Position numbers and translations under genes: made by a program
The notes under the pieces: model-generated
Told to the model about the DNA's origin: nothing
The model's database searches: none
The model's input: the letters and a program-made list of their open reading frames with translations, nothing else
NCBI RefSeq assembly: GCF_000208745.1
Contig: NC_030858.1
Span: 16,780,324-16,844,323, forward strand
Direction: 5' to 3'
Origin: Theobroma cacao
Taxonomy: Eukaryota; Streptophyta; Magnoliopsida; Malvales; Malvaceae
Length of the DNA: 64,000 nucleotides
Shown: one piece after another, positions 32,300 through 44,346 of the stretch
How the letters are laid out: every line of letters starts with the position of its first letter
Numbering within the stretch: position 1 is the stretch's first letter

Positions 32300-34989
32300 A
32301 GCCTTTTATACCTCTTATTAGTTTGTAAGGAGAATGAAGTATCTTCACCTTCATCCAAAGATGTCAAACCCATAATTGAAGAGTTTTGTGATGTTGTACC
32401 TGAAGAGATACCTCATGGACTGCCACCAATGCGAGATATTCAGCATGCCATCGATTTCATCCTTGGTATTGTAATTCCAAACAAGCCTGCTTATCTCATG
32501 AGTCCGCAAGAGTATAAGGAGTTACAACATCAAGTCAAACAACTTTTGGAGAAAGGCTTAGTAAGAGAAAGCGTTAGCCCTTGTGTTGTTCCTGCTTTAT
32601 TAGTTCCAAAAAAAGATGAAACATGGCGTATGTGCATTGACAGTCGTGCCGTGAACAAAATCACCATCAAGTATCGTTTTCCCATTCCTAGACTTGATGA
32701 TTTGTTGGATCAATTGCATAGTGCTATTATCTTTTCCAAGATCGATCTGCATAGTGGTTATCACCAAATTCGAATGCAACTTAGAGATGAATGGAAAACT
32801 GCATTTAAAACTTGTGATGGGCTATATGAGTGGACAGTTATGCCTTTTGGCGTTTCTAATGCACCTAGCACCTTTATGCGCCTAATGAACCAAGTATTTC
32901 GTCCTTTTATTGGGAAGTTTGTTGTGGTTTATTTTGATGATATTTTGGTGTATAGTAAAAGTCAGAAAGAACATCTACAACATTTATGGTAGATATTTGA
33001 AGTACTTCGAGAGCAAAAGCTTTTTGTTAACTTAAAGAAGTGTGAATTTATGACCAACAAAGTTATTTTCCTGGGATATGTTGTTTCAAACCAAGGGATT
33101 GAAGTGGACCAAAGCAAAGTTGATGTTATTGTCAATTGTCCAGTTCTGAAGTCACTTCATGATGTTCGAAGCTTTCATGGATTGACCTCTTTTTATCGAC
33201 GTTTCATCAAAAACTTCAGTTCTGTTGCTGCTCCGCTTACTGAATGCCTCAAACAAGATAGTTTCATATGGAGTACCAAGGCACAACATAGCTTCGAGGA
33301 ATTGAAAGAAAGGATTACTAAAGCTCCCGTGCTTGCACTTCTGAACTTTGATTTGGTGTTTGAAGTTGATTGTGATGTCTCTAATGTTGGTATTGGTGCT
33401 GTTCTTTCTCAAGAAGGAAAATCAATTGCTTTTTTAGTGAGAAACTCAATGATGCAAAATTGAAGTACTTAACTTTTGATAAAGAGTTTTATGCTGTTAT
33501 TCGAGCCCTTGATCATTGGAGCCATTATTTATTACCAAAAGAATTAATCTTTTATTCTGACCATGAAGCCTTCAAACACCTTAACTCCCAACGCAAGCTT
33601 AATCGACGACATGCAGCTTGGAGTGAGTTTCTTCAAGCCTTTCCAATTCTCCTCAAGCACAAGTCAAGTGCACAAAACAAAGTAGATGATGCCTTAAGTC
33701 GTCGCCTTACTCTCCTCTCTACCTTACAATTAAAGGTTGTTGGCTTTGAAGTTATGAAAGAATTGTATGAGAAAGATCCTGAATTTAGTGAGATATGGAA
33801 GTCCAGTTCCTAACATCCTTATCGACAGTTTCATCAGCAAGAAGGATATCTTTTTAAAGGTAACCAACTATGCATTCATCAATGTTCTTTACGTCAATCT
33901 ATTATTTGGGAAACTCATAATGGAGGATTAGCTAGACATTTTGGGAGAGACAAAACATTGGCTCTTGTGAAAGAAAAGTTTTATTGGCCCAAACTGGAAC
34001 GAGATATCATCCGACATATTCAAAGGTGCCGTATTTGCCATATTGCTAAACTTGGAAATCAAAACACTAGTATGTATAAACCATTACCCATTCCTGAAGC
34101 TCCTTGGGTAGATGTAAGTATGGATTTTGTTTTGGGTTTACCAAGAACTCAAAGGCAAAAGGATTTTGTAATGGTAGTCGTCGATAGATTTTCCAAAATG
34201 GCTCATTTTGTGCCATGTCGTAAAACTGATGATGCTTCTCACATAGCTGATTTGTACTTCAAAGAAATTGTGCGTCTTCATGGAATTCCAAAAACCATCA
34301 CTTCAGATCGAGATGTGAAGTTCATGAGTCATTTCTGGCGAACTCTTTGGAGGAAAATGGGAACTCACTTACAATTTAGTTCAGAAAGTCACCCTCAAAC
34401 GGATGGTCAAACAGAAATGGTCAACAAAAGTTTGGGAAACTTATTACGAAGCTTTGTAGGTAAACACATTCGCCAATGGGATATTGTATTAGCACAAGCA
34501 GAATTTTCTTATAATAATTCTGTGAGCCAAACAACTGGAAGATGTCCATTTGAAGTAGTGTATGGAAAACGCCCTCTTAGTCCTTTGGACCTTCCTGCAT
34601 TACCAACTACTCATGAATTTAGTGCTGATGCTGAAGAATGTGCTAAGCAAATCAAGAAGCTTCATAAAGAAGTTCGAGAGAAGACTAATCGTCAGATTGA
34701 CAGATACCAAAAGCAAGCCAACAAACACAAAAGGCCAGCTAGTTTTAAAAAGGGAGATTTAGTATGGATTCATTTAAGGAAAGAACGTTTTCCTAAGTCT
34801 CGTGCAAAACTATCTCCTCGAGTTGATGGACCATTCCGAGTCTTAGAACGTATTAATGAAAATGCTTACAAGATTGAACTTCCTAAAAATTATGAAGTTT
34901 CTACAACTTTCAATGTAGCTGATCTCTCACTTTACTATGGAGAACATGATGAAGATATGGATCTTGAAGACGATTTTTCTCCAACTTAG
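32300..34989 (+). pseudogene. Ty3/gypsy pol (RT, RNase H, integrase)
   Basis: Reverse transcriptase runs from about 32380 with [30 protein letters not shown] and the catalytic YFDD in [13 protein letters not shown] (near 32935). RNase H follows (VFEVDCDVSNVGIGAVLSQE; then LTFDKEFYAVIRAL and YSDHEAFKHL). Integrase has the H..H..C..C start (THNGGLARH, CRICHIAK), the core acids in VSMDFVLG, TSDRDVKF and TDGQTEMVNKSLG, and ends in FNVADLSLYYGE and a stop at 34987-34989. Lesions are few: TAG at 32990-32992, one frameshift near 33445 and TAA at 33811-33813. Confidence 0.93.
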
Positions 34990-34995
34990 AGAGAA

Positions 34996-35480
34996 TGATA
35001 CAGGAGTATAATAGTAGATTATTATTAGTTTGGAATTATAGGTATATTAAAATTCTTCCTTTACTTGTATTAGGATTTTAAGCTAGTCATGTTCTATTTA
35101 GGAATAGAACACCTATTTTATTTAAATATCTTATTAATTATTCTAATTGTATTAGAATAATTAGGAGTAGAGTTTTATTAGGATTTGGGCCTATAATACT
35201 ATAAATAGGACCCTTAGGCTTAGTTATGAGGCATTCAGAGTTGAGAGTTAATAAATAATATTTTCTTAAGTAAGAGTGCTTATTTCTCTAGGCTCTTTTA
35301 AAGAATAAGAGGTTTTAGTATCTTTGGCCTAGCCAACCAAAGTGGGATTTTGACTATTTTTCACCTTAGTGGGATTTTCAACCTTGCAAAGATTGGTGAT
35401 TCACCTTAGTGGAGTTTTCAACCTCGCTACGATTGGTGTCTTTCACAACGTCCAGGTGTCTTTACAACGCCCCGGTGTCA
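34996..35480 (+). repeat. 3' LTR of the Ty3/gypsy element
   Basis: TGATACAGGAG to CCCCGGTGTCA, 485 bases, preceded by the purine run AGAGAGAA (34988-34995). Its last 123 bases are part of the 194-bp tandem duplication at 35358-35745. Confidence 0.95.
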
Positions 35481-35745
35481 CTTTTACTTGTTTGAACACT
35501 TTTAAGAGTTGATCCTTATACTTTAGGTTGGGGATAAAGTCCTCTATCCAGTTTTCACCTTAGTAGGATTTTCAACCTTGCAAAAATTGGTGATTCACCT
35601 TAGTGGAGTTTTCAACCTCGCTACGATTGGTGTCTTTCACAACGCCCAAGTGTCTTTACAATGCCCCGGTGTCACTTTTACTTGTTTGAACACTTTTAAG
35701 AGTTGATCCTTATACTTTAGGTTGGGGATAAAGTCCTCTATCCAG
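35358..35745 (+). repeat. 194-bp tandem duplication across the LTR/flank junction
   Basis: 35358-35551 and 35552-35745 are near-identical. Each copy holds the last part of the 3' LTR (CACCTTAGTGG..CGGTGTCA), the CTTTT target duplication and 66 bases of flank (ACTTGTTTGAACACTTTTAA ending TCCTCTATCCAGT). Since one unit contains both LTR and host DNA, the duplication happened after the retrotransposon inserted. Confidence 0.95.
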
Positions 35746-36640
35746 TTCACCAAGTAAATTTACCATCTTAACCTTGCATATAAAATCGAGATTCTACAAA
35801 AAGAGAGGAAAACATAGTGTAATATTGTCCAGATTGTTCATTTGATGGTAGGAAGAAGCAAAAGGACGCTCAAAGTGAAAAATCCAATGACTATACCAGT
35901 GAAATATAAAAACCTGGGTTGGGATTTCACATCTCTGATGCCGAATTTGGTTGAAAGTCTCAATGAAATTAAAAAGAGAATCGACTGGAAAAAAGGTGAA
36001 ATACAAAAAGGTGGAAAGAAGTTGAAAAAGAACGCTATGAAAGGAAAAGGGAAAAGAATCTTGACAACTTGGAGGTAAGAGACTTAATTTCTAACGATTT
36101 AGGTGTAAATGTTTAATTATCTGATGGAGACATTTGAAATAGGAATGCCATAATTCCAAGGGAGGCTAAAAACATATGGAACATGCGTCCCCAACTTGGA
36201 ATGACACCGTTGTGTGATGAGCATCAAGTTATGGACAGGTTGATTAAACTAGAAGAATTTAACGAGCAAAATTGATTGGTTGCATTATATTAGTGTTTTT
36301 TTTTTTTTTATGTTTTCTGTTGTTTTGGTTATGTTATTGTGATGGTGTTGTGTTGGGGTGTGTATATCTGTTTGCTGTAAGGTTCGTGTAGACAGAATGG
36401 AGATGTGTTCATGGAATGTACGCGGTTTAGGAAACTGTCTCGAAGCGCGAATGGTCAAAAAATTGTTTCAGTTAAGCAAAGGAATATCACTTATTGCTTC
36501 ATTTTCTGAGAGTCGAATGCTATGGTTGACTCATTGGCTTGATTATGTGTTGACAGAAACAACATGTTCTATGCTTGGTGGTAATTTCTTTTTATTTCTT
36601 TTTTGATGAGTTGCTGAGCTGTGGTGTTTTATTGCTGTTT
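35746..36640 (+). pseudogene. LINE ORF1 C-terminus and ORF2 start (relic)
   Basis: NIWNMRPQLGMTPLCDEHQV and MDRLIKLEEFNEQN (36175-36275) form the end of a plant LINE ORF1 and stop with TGA. About 120 bases later MEMCSWNVRGLGNCLEARMV (from 36397) is the typical first block of the endonuclease of LINE ORF2. Coding similarity fades near 36580 and the rest of ORF2 (reverse transcriptase) is absent. With 25876-27624 this is one LINE copy split by the LTR elements. The first 45 bases may still be internal sequence of the minus-strand LTR element. Confidence 0.7.
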
Positions 36641-38087
36641 AATGCAATTATGACATATGATATGGTTGTGGACTATGGATTCGGTTGACATTTGTTTGTT
36701 CAATGATGATGTTGGGTTAAACCGTACGTGTATCTACCAAGCAAATTTGTGTCATCTAATATTCATGTGTTATGCCATTCATGTTTCCTTTATTGAGATT
36801 TCTATTGTCCGTTTTATATGCTCTGTTATGTTATCTGCATTGTATTTTGATTGTGATATTGTAAGTTTAGTCGTTAAGCTCTCTAGGTGTGTGGTTATGT
36901 TGACAGTGAATTGTTTTTTTGTTCTTGTTTTTAAGTGGATCTAACCATTGCTTGGCTTAAGTGACGAAATCAACTTAAAATAAATTATGATAATTATAAA
37001 TATAAGTGAAAGGTAAGAATGTATAACTTGATAATAATGTAACAAAAAACAAGTAAGATGTCAACATAAAGTTCTAACTAGCCTTTATAAAATTTTAACA
37101 TAATTACTAAGCACAATGATAAAAATAATAAATTTAACACTTCTCATAAAGAACAAAAGTTAATGTAAAGTTTAAATTAAAAAAGAAAAATGTGATCTAC
37201 ATAAATAACATAATTATAAAAAAATATAATATGTGTCATATATAAATTAGGTAAGATATACCATAATTACATACAAATTTAAGTCCATGTCAATTTTATT
37301 TGATGAAAAGCATGATATTATTATTGAGAAATTAATTTTTTACATAAACAAATAAACTTAATACTATTTCAAAAATATTCAACTTCTAAAACTCACACAA
37401 ATATTAACCTCTTAGGTCAAAATAAAAATAAACTAAAATAATAATAATAATATTTAATTTATTTTTTAATACTTTCAAATGTGATAGTAGATTTTACTGA
37501 GAAAATCAAAACTGCAATTATTTACGTATTCTTGTTAAAATATTTATTATTTAAATTTACCTCTATAATTTTTTATTATATTGTTCGAGTTAATTTTTAT
37601 TGTTTAAAATAATTTATAATCTATGATATAAAGTATCATAATTAATGATAATCTTAATTACTATTTGTTGTGTATAATTTGATATGTAAACAAATAAATA
37701 ATACATAAATTAACAAAATATATTTATTATAATAGGTAAGATAAGACTTTTTGTTTTTAAAAATGCTGCCTTGAGCTTACTTTTAGAAAAAAAAAAAAAG
37801 ATAAAAAAATTTGGGTGATCCTTGATGAACTGATCCCCCATCAATTATCAAAAACACTTTGTTTCATCATGATATCCAGAAGACAACCATGACCCATTAA
37901 CCAACTCCTCTGAATCTGTGATGAGGCAGAGTTGGACCTTTCCCCTCGTGGAAATTGTGGAGCATGAGCAATGTAACTCTGACCCAAAATTTACAGGTTT
38001 GAGTCACTTTTGTCTCATTCGTTACGACAAAGGCAAGAATATATATTTAGATAAGAGAATGGTGAATTACATTGGCAATGGGATCCT
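36641..38087. other. AT-rich intergenic DNA
   Basis: No gene. 36960-37190 resembles the AT-rich repeat of 19080-19830 (GTAACA..AAGTAAGATGTCAAC, TTTATAAAATTTTAACATAA). 37240-37780 is extremely AT-rich. The final 200 bases are probably the 3' flank of the HOS1-like relic on the minus strand. Confidence 0.5.
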
Positions 38088-38655
38088 TCATCTTCTGGAA
38101 AATCTCCTCGTTCGATGTCCTTTCATAGGGGTTGCACCAACTTCTAAGGTTTTCTCTGGACTCTGCTCTTCCTCTTCACTAGTTTCATCAGATCTCCATC
38201 TCAGCCCAACAGTTGCATTTCTGTCCTCAAAAGACTTCTCTACGGCTCCAAGAGACATCCATTAAGTCTTCTGTGGGAGGCACATTCCGATGTCCATCAT
38301 CTGTATCTGATTGGCCCCTCTTACTAGAAATATTAGGACGCAAGATATTTGCGGAACCTTTAAACAAACCATAGTTATTGCTAGGTGTTGGTACAGGATT
38401 AGCTGTCACCCTTCAGGAATATGGAGGACTTGTATTGCGGATTTGGTCAACAAACCCATTTTGCTCGCCCTCTGAAATGATTTTATCAGATTGTTTTTCA
38501 TGGAGGTGTTTGTTTGGAAGCTCTCTCAATGAACTCCGGACTTAATTCCTTTTAATGGCGTAGCATATGTGGGACTTGCATTGTAATGAACGTTTCCGCG
38601 ATTGCTGTTGGCGTTTGAGTCTTGCGAGCAAGCCCACCAAGCTCAAACTAGCCTT
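38088..38655 (-). pseudogene. HOS1: HOS1-like relic, C-terminal exon
   Basis: Minus-strand frames give NVHYNASPTYATPLKGI, then EQNGFVDQIRNTSPPYS, TANPVPTPSNNYGLFKGSAN, DLMDVSWS, NATVGLRWRSDETSEEEEQS and the end MKGHRTRRFSRR with a stop at 38088-38090. From memory this is the conserved C-terminus of plant HOS1, a RING E3 ubiquitin ligase and nuclear-pore-associated protein involved in cold signalling and flowering (it targets ICE1 and CONSTANS). In-frame stops near 38526 and 38415 and frameshifts show it is dead. The preceding coding part lies at 50159-51592; a solo LTR block separates them. Confidence 0.8.
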
Positions 38656-41019
38656 AATTTAAACTTTTCTCACCAATCACCACTCATCCACTTGTTATGA
38701 TTTGATCTTATCATGACAGAAAAATTTAATTATTTTCTTCTCTAATCCATATAGATTTACCCTAATCAACTTGCATCATAAATTTTTAATTTAACCATAC
38801 TTGCCTCAAACCAAATAATCACAATCCATACTTAAGTTGATTATCACACTTTTAGTTTAAACATAAGTACTTAGAAATATTTATGTCCATACATCCCATA
38901 ATTAAAATATAAAATTAAGTGTTACGATTACAATCCTCCAAATTTCCATTAGACATAAACCATTCCAAGACACGTTATTATCATAAAGACCTCCAGCAAA
39001 GGTATGACACTAGGGAAAGTACTACGAGATGCCATTACTTATGCAACATTAGAAGAGGAACTCACCCAAGGATGCACTAAACGACTCAATCATCTGCAAA
39101 ATAAGATAAGTGTGGTGAGTCTCACAGACTAAACGATCATCAATTCAGTGAGCAGGCGATGATGAAAAACAAGCATTAAAGTGGAACATTTGAAAATGAA
39201 AAACCAAAATATAAATGATTAAAATTAACCAATAAATACAAGTTAGGGTAGCCTTGCAAGTATAAAATATGAATTAGTACATAAACATTGTGTTAAAGCA
39301 CAATTAATTCCAAACCATGCAGAAAAGATATAAGTTATAAAACTTTAAATAAAGCAAGCTGAAATCGCAATGCCCAACCATATACTTTTGTTTAATTTAC
39401 CATGGCGAGTATGAAGCAATTTCAATGCTTAAATCTCATATTATGCTCATACATTAAACACATATGAAAAACACCTTGCCTTGTAGAAAACAGATTTAAG
39501 ACCATTACCATGCCATAAACAATACTGCAATCAAATAGACGAGCATCGCTCTCAAGTAGGTCTGTAAAGCCCGTGGGCCTTTTCCCACGTAAATAATATT
39601 TCGGGGGCCTTTCCCCTTACTTCTCAAATACCTATGACATTCCACATATCAATATGGCCAACAATTTAAGCGAATGTAATTATAACTCGTGGTCCTTGCC
39701 ACGTATAAGTATAATCCGATGGTCTTGACACGTAAATATAAGCCCATAGGCATCCTTATAAATGTACCTCTAGCTAGAGCCAACTTTGTGCACAAAGGTC
39801 ACATGAAATCTGGTGTGACAATAGAACCTACTCCCGAGTGTCTCAATTTAGTTATATCATCAATTTCTCAATGCATTTATGAAGCTCAAGAATTTAGTAT
39901 GTAATATCATCAATAAATCAAGTATTTATATACAAATCATTTCAAGGCATGGTTTAATACTCAAAACAGCATGTTTAGTAAAGGATGTAATAAATTGGAA
40001 ATAACACATTTCAATAATCAAATTATAGTCATTCTCAATTTTATCACAACCACAAGGAACTTGCAAGGCACATTTTGAGGTAAAACATTATGAAGGGCTT
40101 ATTTCCCAATTTTTGAAAACATTTATTAATATATATATATATATATAATAGAAAACTGTTAACTTTAATAGCTTGGAAATTATTAGAGTTTTGGCATTAC
40201 AAAAATGAAAAAAAATTTTGCCTAAGTGATCCTTGAATAGCTTGAGTGATCCTTGAATGCTTTTAATATATTTTTATGTTTCCTTACTTGATTAACATTT
40301 GAAGTTGTTTTGTTAAAGGAAACATCGATTCTTGTAAGATGGAATACTTAGACAAGTTTTTAGGAGCTCAAAAATTGATTCCAATAGTCAAGAGGTCGAT
40401 TCTTGCAAGTTTGAGGGCACAAAAGATTCAATTCTTGGAAAGGTAGATGTTGATTCTTGAAGCTAAAAGAACTAATATCTAGAGAGGAAAGAACTAATTC
40501 TCAAGACAAAAAGAACTAATTTATCAAGAATAAAGAATCGATTCTTTAAAAGCAAAAAGCTTCAAACCAAAGAAGAACCGACATCTCAAGAAAAAGAATC
40601 AATTTTCATACTCCAAAACTGGTTGTTAGACAAGAAAAAGACAAGAAAATGGCTAGTTTTTCCACCAAATCATCCCCAACTGCTATAAACTATTTCTAAG
40701 TATAAAAGAGACTTCTCCAACACATTGTGGAAGAGAGAAGAGTTGAGAAATAGATCATTTGATCAAGAATCAAATGAGATGAAGAAGAAGAGGAGAAATA
40801 AAGAAAAACCAAGCTAGCCATTCATATTCATCAAAGAGCTTGTGAGTTGCTTTTGAGCTTCAAATTCCTTGTACCTTCACTCATATCATTTGTAATCATT
40901 TTTAACTCTTCTAAACTCTTCTTCCATTGTACTTACTAAGCAAAACCCACTTTCTAAAGGTATTATTGCTTTGACCTTATAAGAAAGGAAGGTTATGCCT
41001 AAGCCTTCGAAAGGTAGTG

Positions 41020-41115
41020 TTGTAAAGAGGTTACGCCTGATCCTTGAAAAGGCAAGAGGCTACGCTGGATCCTTGAAAAGGTAAGAGGTTACGCCTGATC
41101 CTTGAAAAAGTAAGG
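41020..41115 (+). repeat. Short tandem repeat in the SIRE-like LTR
   Basis: Three consecutive copies of a roughly 35-bp unit, GGTTACGCCTGATCCTTGAA followed by AAGGYAAGA. Confidence 0.8.
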
Positions 41116-41144
41116 AGTTATGCTTATTGATATTCGACCTCATG

Positions 41145-43019
41145 CTCTAACATGAGATTAATCAAGAAATTAAAAATATAACGTAGCGAAAAAATAAACT
41201 TGTATTTAATAAGAGAAACAGTCGAATCCTACAGGATCAATGTTTGTGTTTTTTATGTAATATTCAAATTAATTATGAACACTCATAAGTTTGAAAGTTA
41301 CATAACTTGCTCTAGATATCATAATCAAGAGCTAATTAAATCTAAAATTGCTTGTGATAAAGCAAAAAATCTAAAAAGAGAATAAGACAGTTTAAAATCC
41401 TACAGTCAAAATCTTTACTTCTTCCCCTTTAGGATTTGTCAAATTTTTAGCAACCCAAGTGTTTGGCCTCTAATAGTAATCCACACAGCGACTGAATAAG
41501 ACCTTCTTAAAGGTAGAATTTTACTTGTGTTAGCAAGTTTTGTTTCTAAAACAAAAAGACCAAAAGTTCTTGCAAAATCTTATTTTAATTAGAGAAAGAA
41601 AACCATTTTTCTTTTTCTTGTTATTATGAAAGGGTTAAGAAGTAACTAGAGGCTCATTATCTTTTAGATGACATAACATATTTATATAGCCAAACTAAGT
41701 TGTATCCTTAGATACAATAGTTGTATTTTAATTCAATTAAGTCATTGTGAGCTTAATTAATTTCTCACTTTATTTTGGTTTATTCTAATTAAGTCCAACT
41801 TAATTGATTATCCTTATTTAATCTCAATCATGTCACTTAATGTGTGTGACCTATTAAGCTTCTAACATGTTGGCAATAAATATAAATTCTAATAAAATAT
41901 CAAGTTGATAATTAATGTATATTTATAAATCATGAGCGACATCTAGCAATACATCATGACCATCCAAAATGTTAGAGAGTCAATTAAAGAATTTGACAAA
42001 ACCCTTCAGTGATAAGCCTCTTAGTATAATATGGTCCTTTCATCAAATATCCTGGATATGTCATAAAGCATGTCTTAGTGTCTACTTATGACATTCCATA
42101 TTAGTTTTCATAATTCAAGACTAACCTTATGAATTTAAGAAACTAACTTTCCTCAAATTCATCATGCTTTGGCCAAAGACTTTATACAAGTTAATTAAGA
42201 ATCGAGAACGAGTGAGATACATCCCCTTATATCACTTGGGGTGATGAATCTTTTCTTGACCACTCATCCACCTTTGTATGCTTCATGGCATATCCAAAAA
42301 TACTTTGTTTAGGCATCTGGTTGCCTCCAAACTCATAGAAGTGAAATCAAAGTATGTCATTCCCCAAACAAGATGACTTGGTGTCTCAAGTCAAGGACTA
42401 ATTGCACAACCATTACATGAGAACATATTCAATAGAAACTTAAGTGAAATGCCAAATAGAGTTCTCATAGCCGGTCAAGTTCAGTGAACTTGTTCTTTAA
42501 CAAGCACCTATATTTTATCCTCAAGTATCCCTTATACTTCAATCTATGAGATCGATTGCTTACTTCCCAAGTAAAGAGGCTTAACATGTACCAGTTTTTA
42601 AGCATTGTCAATGTTTGTCTTGACAATACAATGACTAAGAATAATTTTAGAAACATGGCTTTGATGCATAGTGATCTCATAATTGTAACAACTTTACATT
42701 TCTCATGTAAGGCCTTTATGTTCCATGGGCTTCATCCAATTAGTATTTAATAACTCTTTATTATAGCACTAACATGAATGAAAACCTCTATCACATATTG
42801 TTATGTGATTAAGTATGCATTAAATGACAATATATATTCCTTGACCAATCCAATTTGCCTAAGGGCACATACCAACAATGCTTACTTACGTGAAAAGGCA
42901 TTGTATGGGTCATGTCTTGAAATGCCCCATACTTTGATATGGTGATAAATAAAGCTGATCGGATGAGAATTGAGGCATAATAAGGAACTTTGGAAACCAA
43001 AGAGACAAGATAAAATTTT
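41145..43019. repeat. Unclassified repeat inserted in the SIRE-like LTR
   Basis: About 1.9 kb with no protein motif. Words such as AACATGTTGGCAATAAATAT (41868), TGACTTGGTGTCTCAAGTCA (42371) and CAGTGAACTTGTTCTTTAAC (42482) look like parts of a widely spread plant LTR or LARD family; the class is not resolved. Confidence 0.35.
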
Positions 43020-44346
43020 TAGAATAAAATAATATTTTATTAATGAAATAATATTAAAATATTAATATTTAGTCGGATGTCGAAATCAGTCATGAAAAAG
43101 GATCATATGGTTGATCCAAGTGGGGGAGAATATGTCAAGCCTGACTCTGTAAAATACTTGTCATGACATGCATGTGATTGACTGAATGTTTACATATTAG
43201 AAAAGCCTTGAAAAATCGACAAAAGTTTGGATGAAATGTTTACATTCTGTGGACCAGCCTATTCGAGGGGCACGAAATTCGAATATTTATATATTTTACC
43301 TCGGTTGCAGAGGCGAGTAGGGTAACTCCCGAGGTATGACTTTAGAGTTCACTTCACGCTAAACCACCACGTGAGGGGGAACTCGGCCAACGCCAAGGAA
43401 CGACTATATTTTCAAAATGAAAACATGTTTTATGCGTACATAACTTTTTAATAGCCTTGGCGGATTCGGTTTGGGATAGCCCTCGGCCAAGGTATCCCTG
43501 ATAACTGAGTATGATAATGGTTTTTGGCACGAGCCAAGCTTTTGAGATACTCATAAGCCATATTAATATTTTTAAATGAAATGAATATTTGTGTTCTAAA
43601 AAAACATATTTGGATGAAATGTTTTACTAGTCTCCTGTTACTCGCCTTTAGATATTTTAAATGATATTTGTTTACTCACTGGGATTATATAATCTCACCA
43701 CCCTCATTTCCATCCCTTTCAGGCATTAGGATAGTCAGTAAATAACTCATTTCATCAAGGACTACAATTGGATTGGCATCCTCAAAATATGTAGGTTCGA
43801 TTCTTTTGATACTTCTAGTCATTCATGGGCTCACGTGTCACTGTAAATTAAATTTTATACTCTAGTTATCTATACTACTGTATGTAAGCATTTATTTTGC
43901 TTTTACACTGTAAAAATTATTTACACAGTGTTCTAAAAATATTGTTTTATATGAAAATAGAATATTTTACCTAATATTTTTTTTATTTTATTATTATATC
44001 CGAATAATCATAATTTCGTTTTAAATGAAGATTTTAGATTTTTAAACTTATTTTTGATTATGAATTATGTGTTTTGTACTGGTAAATTACATTTTTACCG
44101 ATTTCAAAATTTTTGGAAAAAAGAACCAAAATACCATTGTGAGATGAAAATTATTATTTTATTTATTTTAAGTCGAAAATAGCTTAAACTCTTTTAGAAC
44201 GTGATATTTGGAAATGGTTACTCATAAGGGAATGAGAAGCTGATATTAAAGCCTTGCGGGGTTTCGGTTGACATTCCGGGTAATGAATGTCGATCGAGAC
44301 ATCGAGGCAGTTGTCACGGGCTCGAGGGGAGTTTCGGGTCGTGACA
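43020..44346 (+). repeat. Ty3/gypsy 3' LTR with its polypurine tract
   Basis: The LTR proper is 43133-44346, TGTCAAGCCTGACTC to GTTTCGGGTCGTGACA. Immediately upstream is AAGTGGGGGAGAATA (43118-43132), a clear polypurine tract, and 43020-43117 is the end of the internal region. CTCGGCCAAGGTATCCC and CCTCGGTTGCAGAGGCGAG give internal repeats. No pol is left, so it is a 5'-truncated fragment of an element in plus orientation. Confidence 0.65.

Larger units (their letters stand above)
30073..35480 (+). mobile_element. Ty3/gypsy retrotransposon, nearly complete, youngest in the window
   Basis: 5408 bases with two 485-base LTRs (30073-30557 and 34996-35480) and a perfect target duplication CTTTT (30068-30072 and 35481-35485). 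The primer site TGGTATCAGAGC (30561-30572) matches the 3' end of initiator-Met tRNA. Gag-pro and pol share one frame with only a few lesions. By hand the LTRs differ at about 21 of 485 positions (about 4 percent). Gag, protease and RT style suggest a chromovirus-type clade, but I see no chromodomain after integrase. It sits in the polypurine tract of an older element. Confidence 0.95.
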
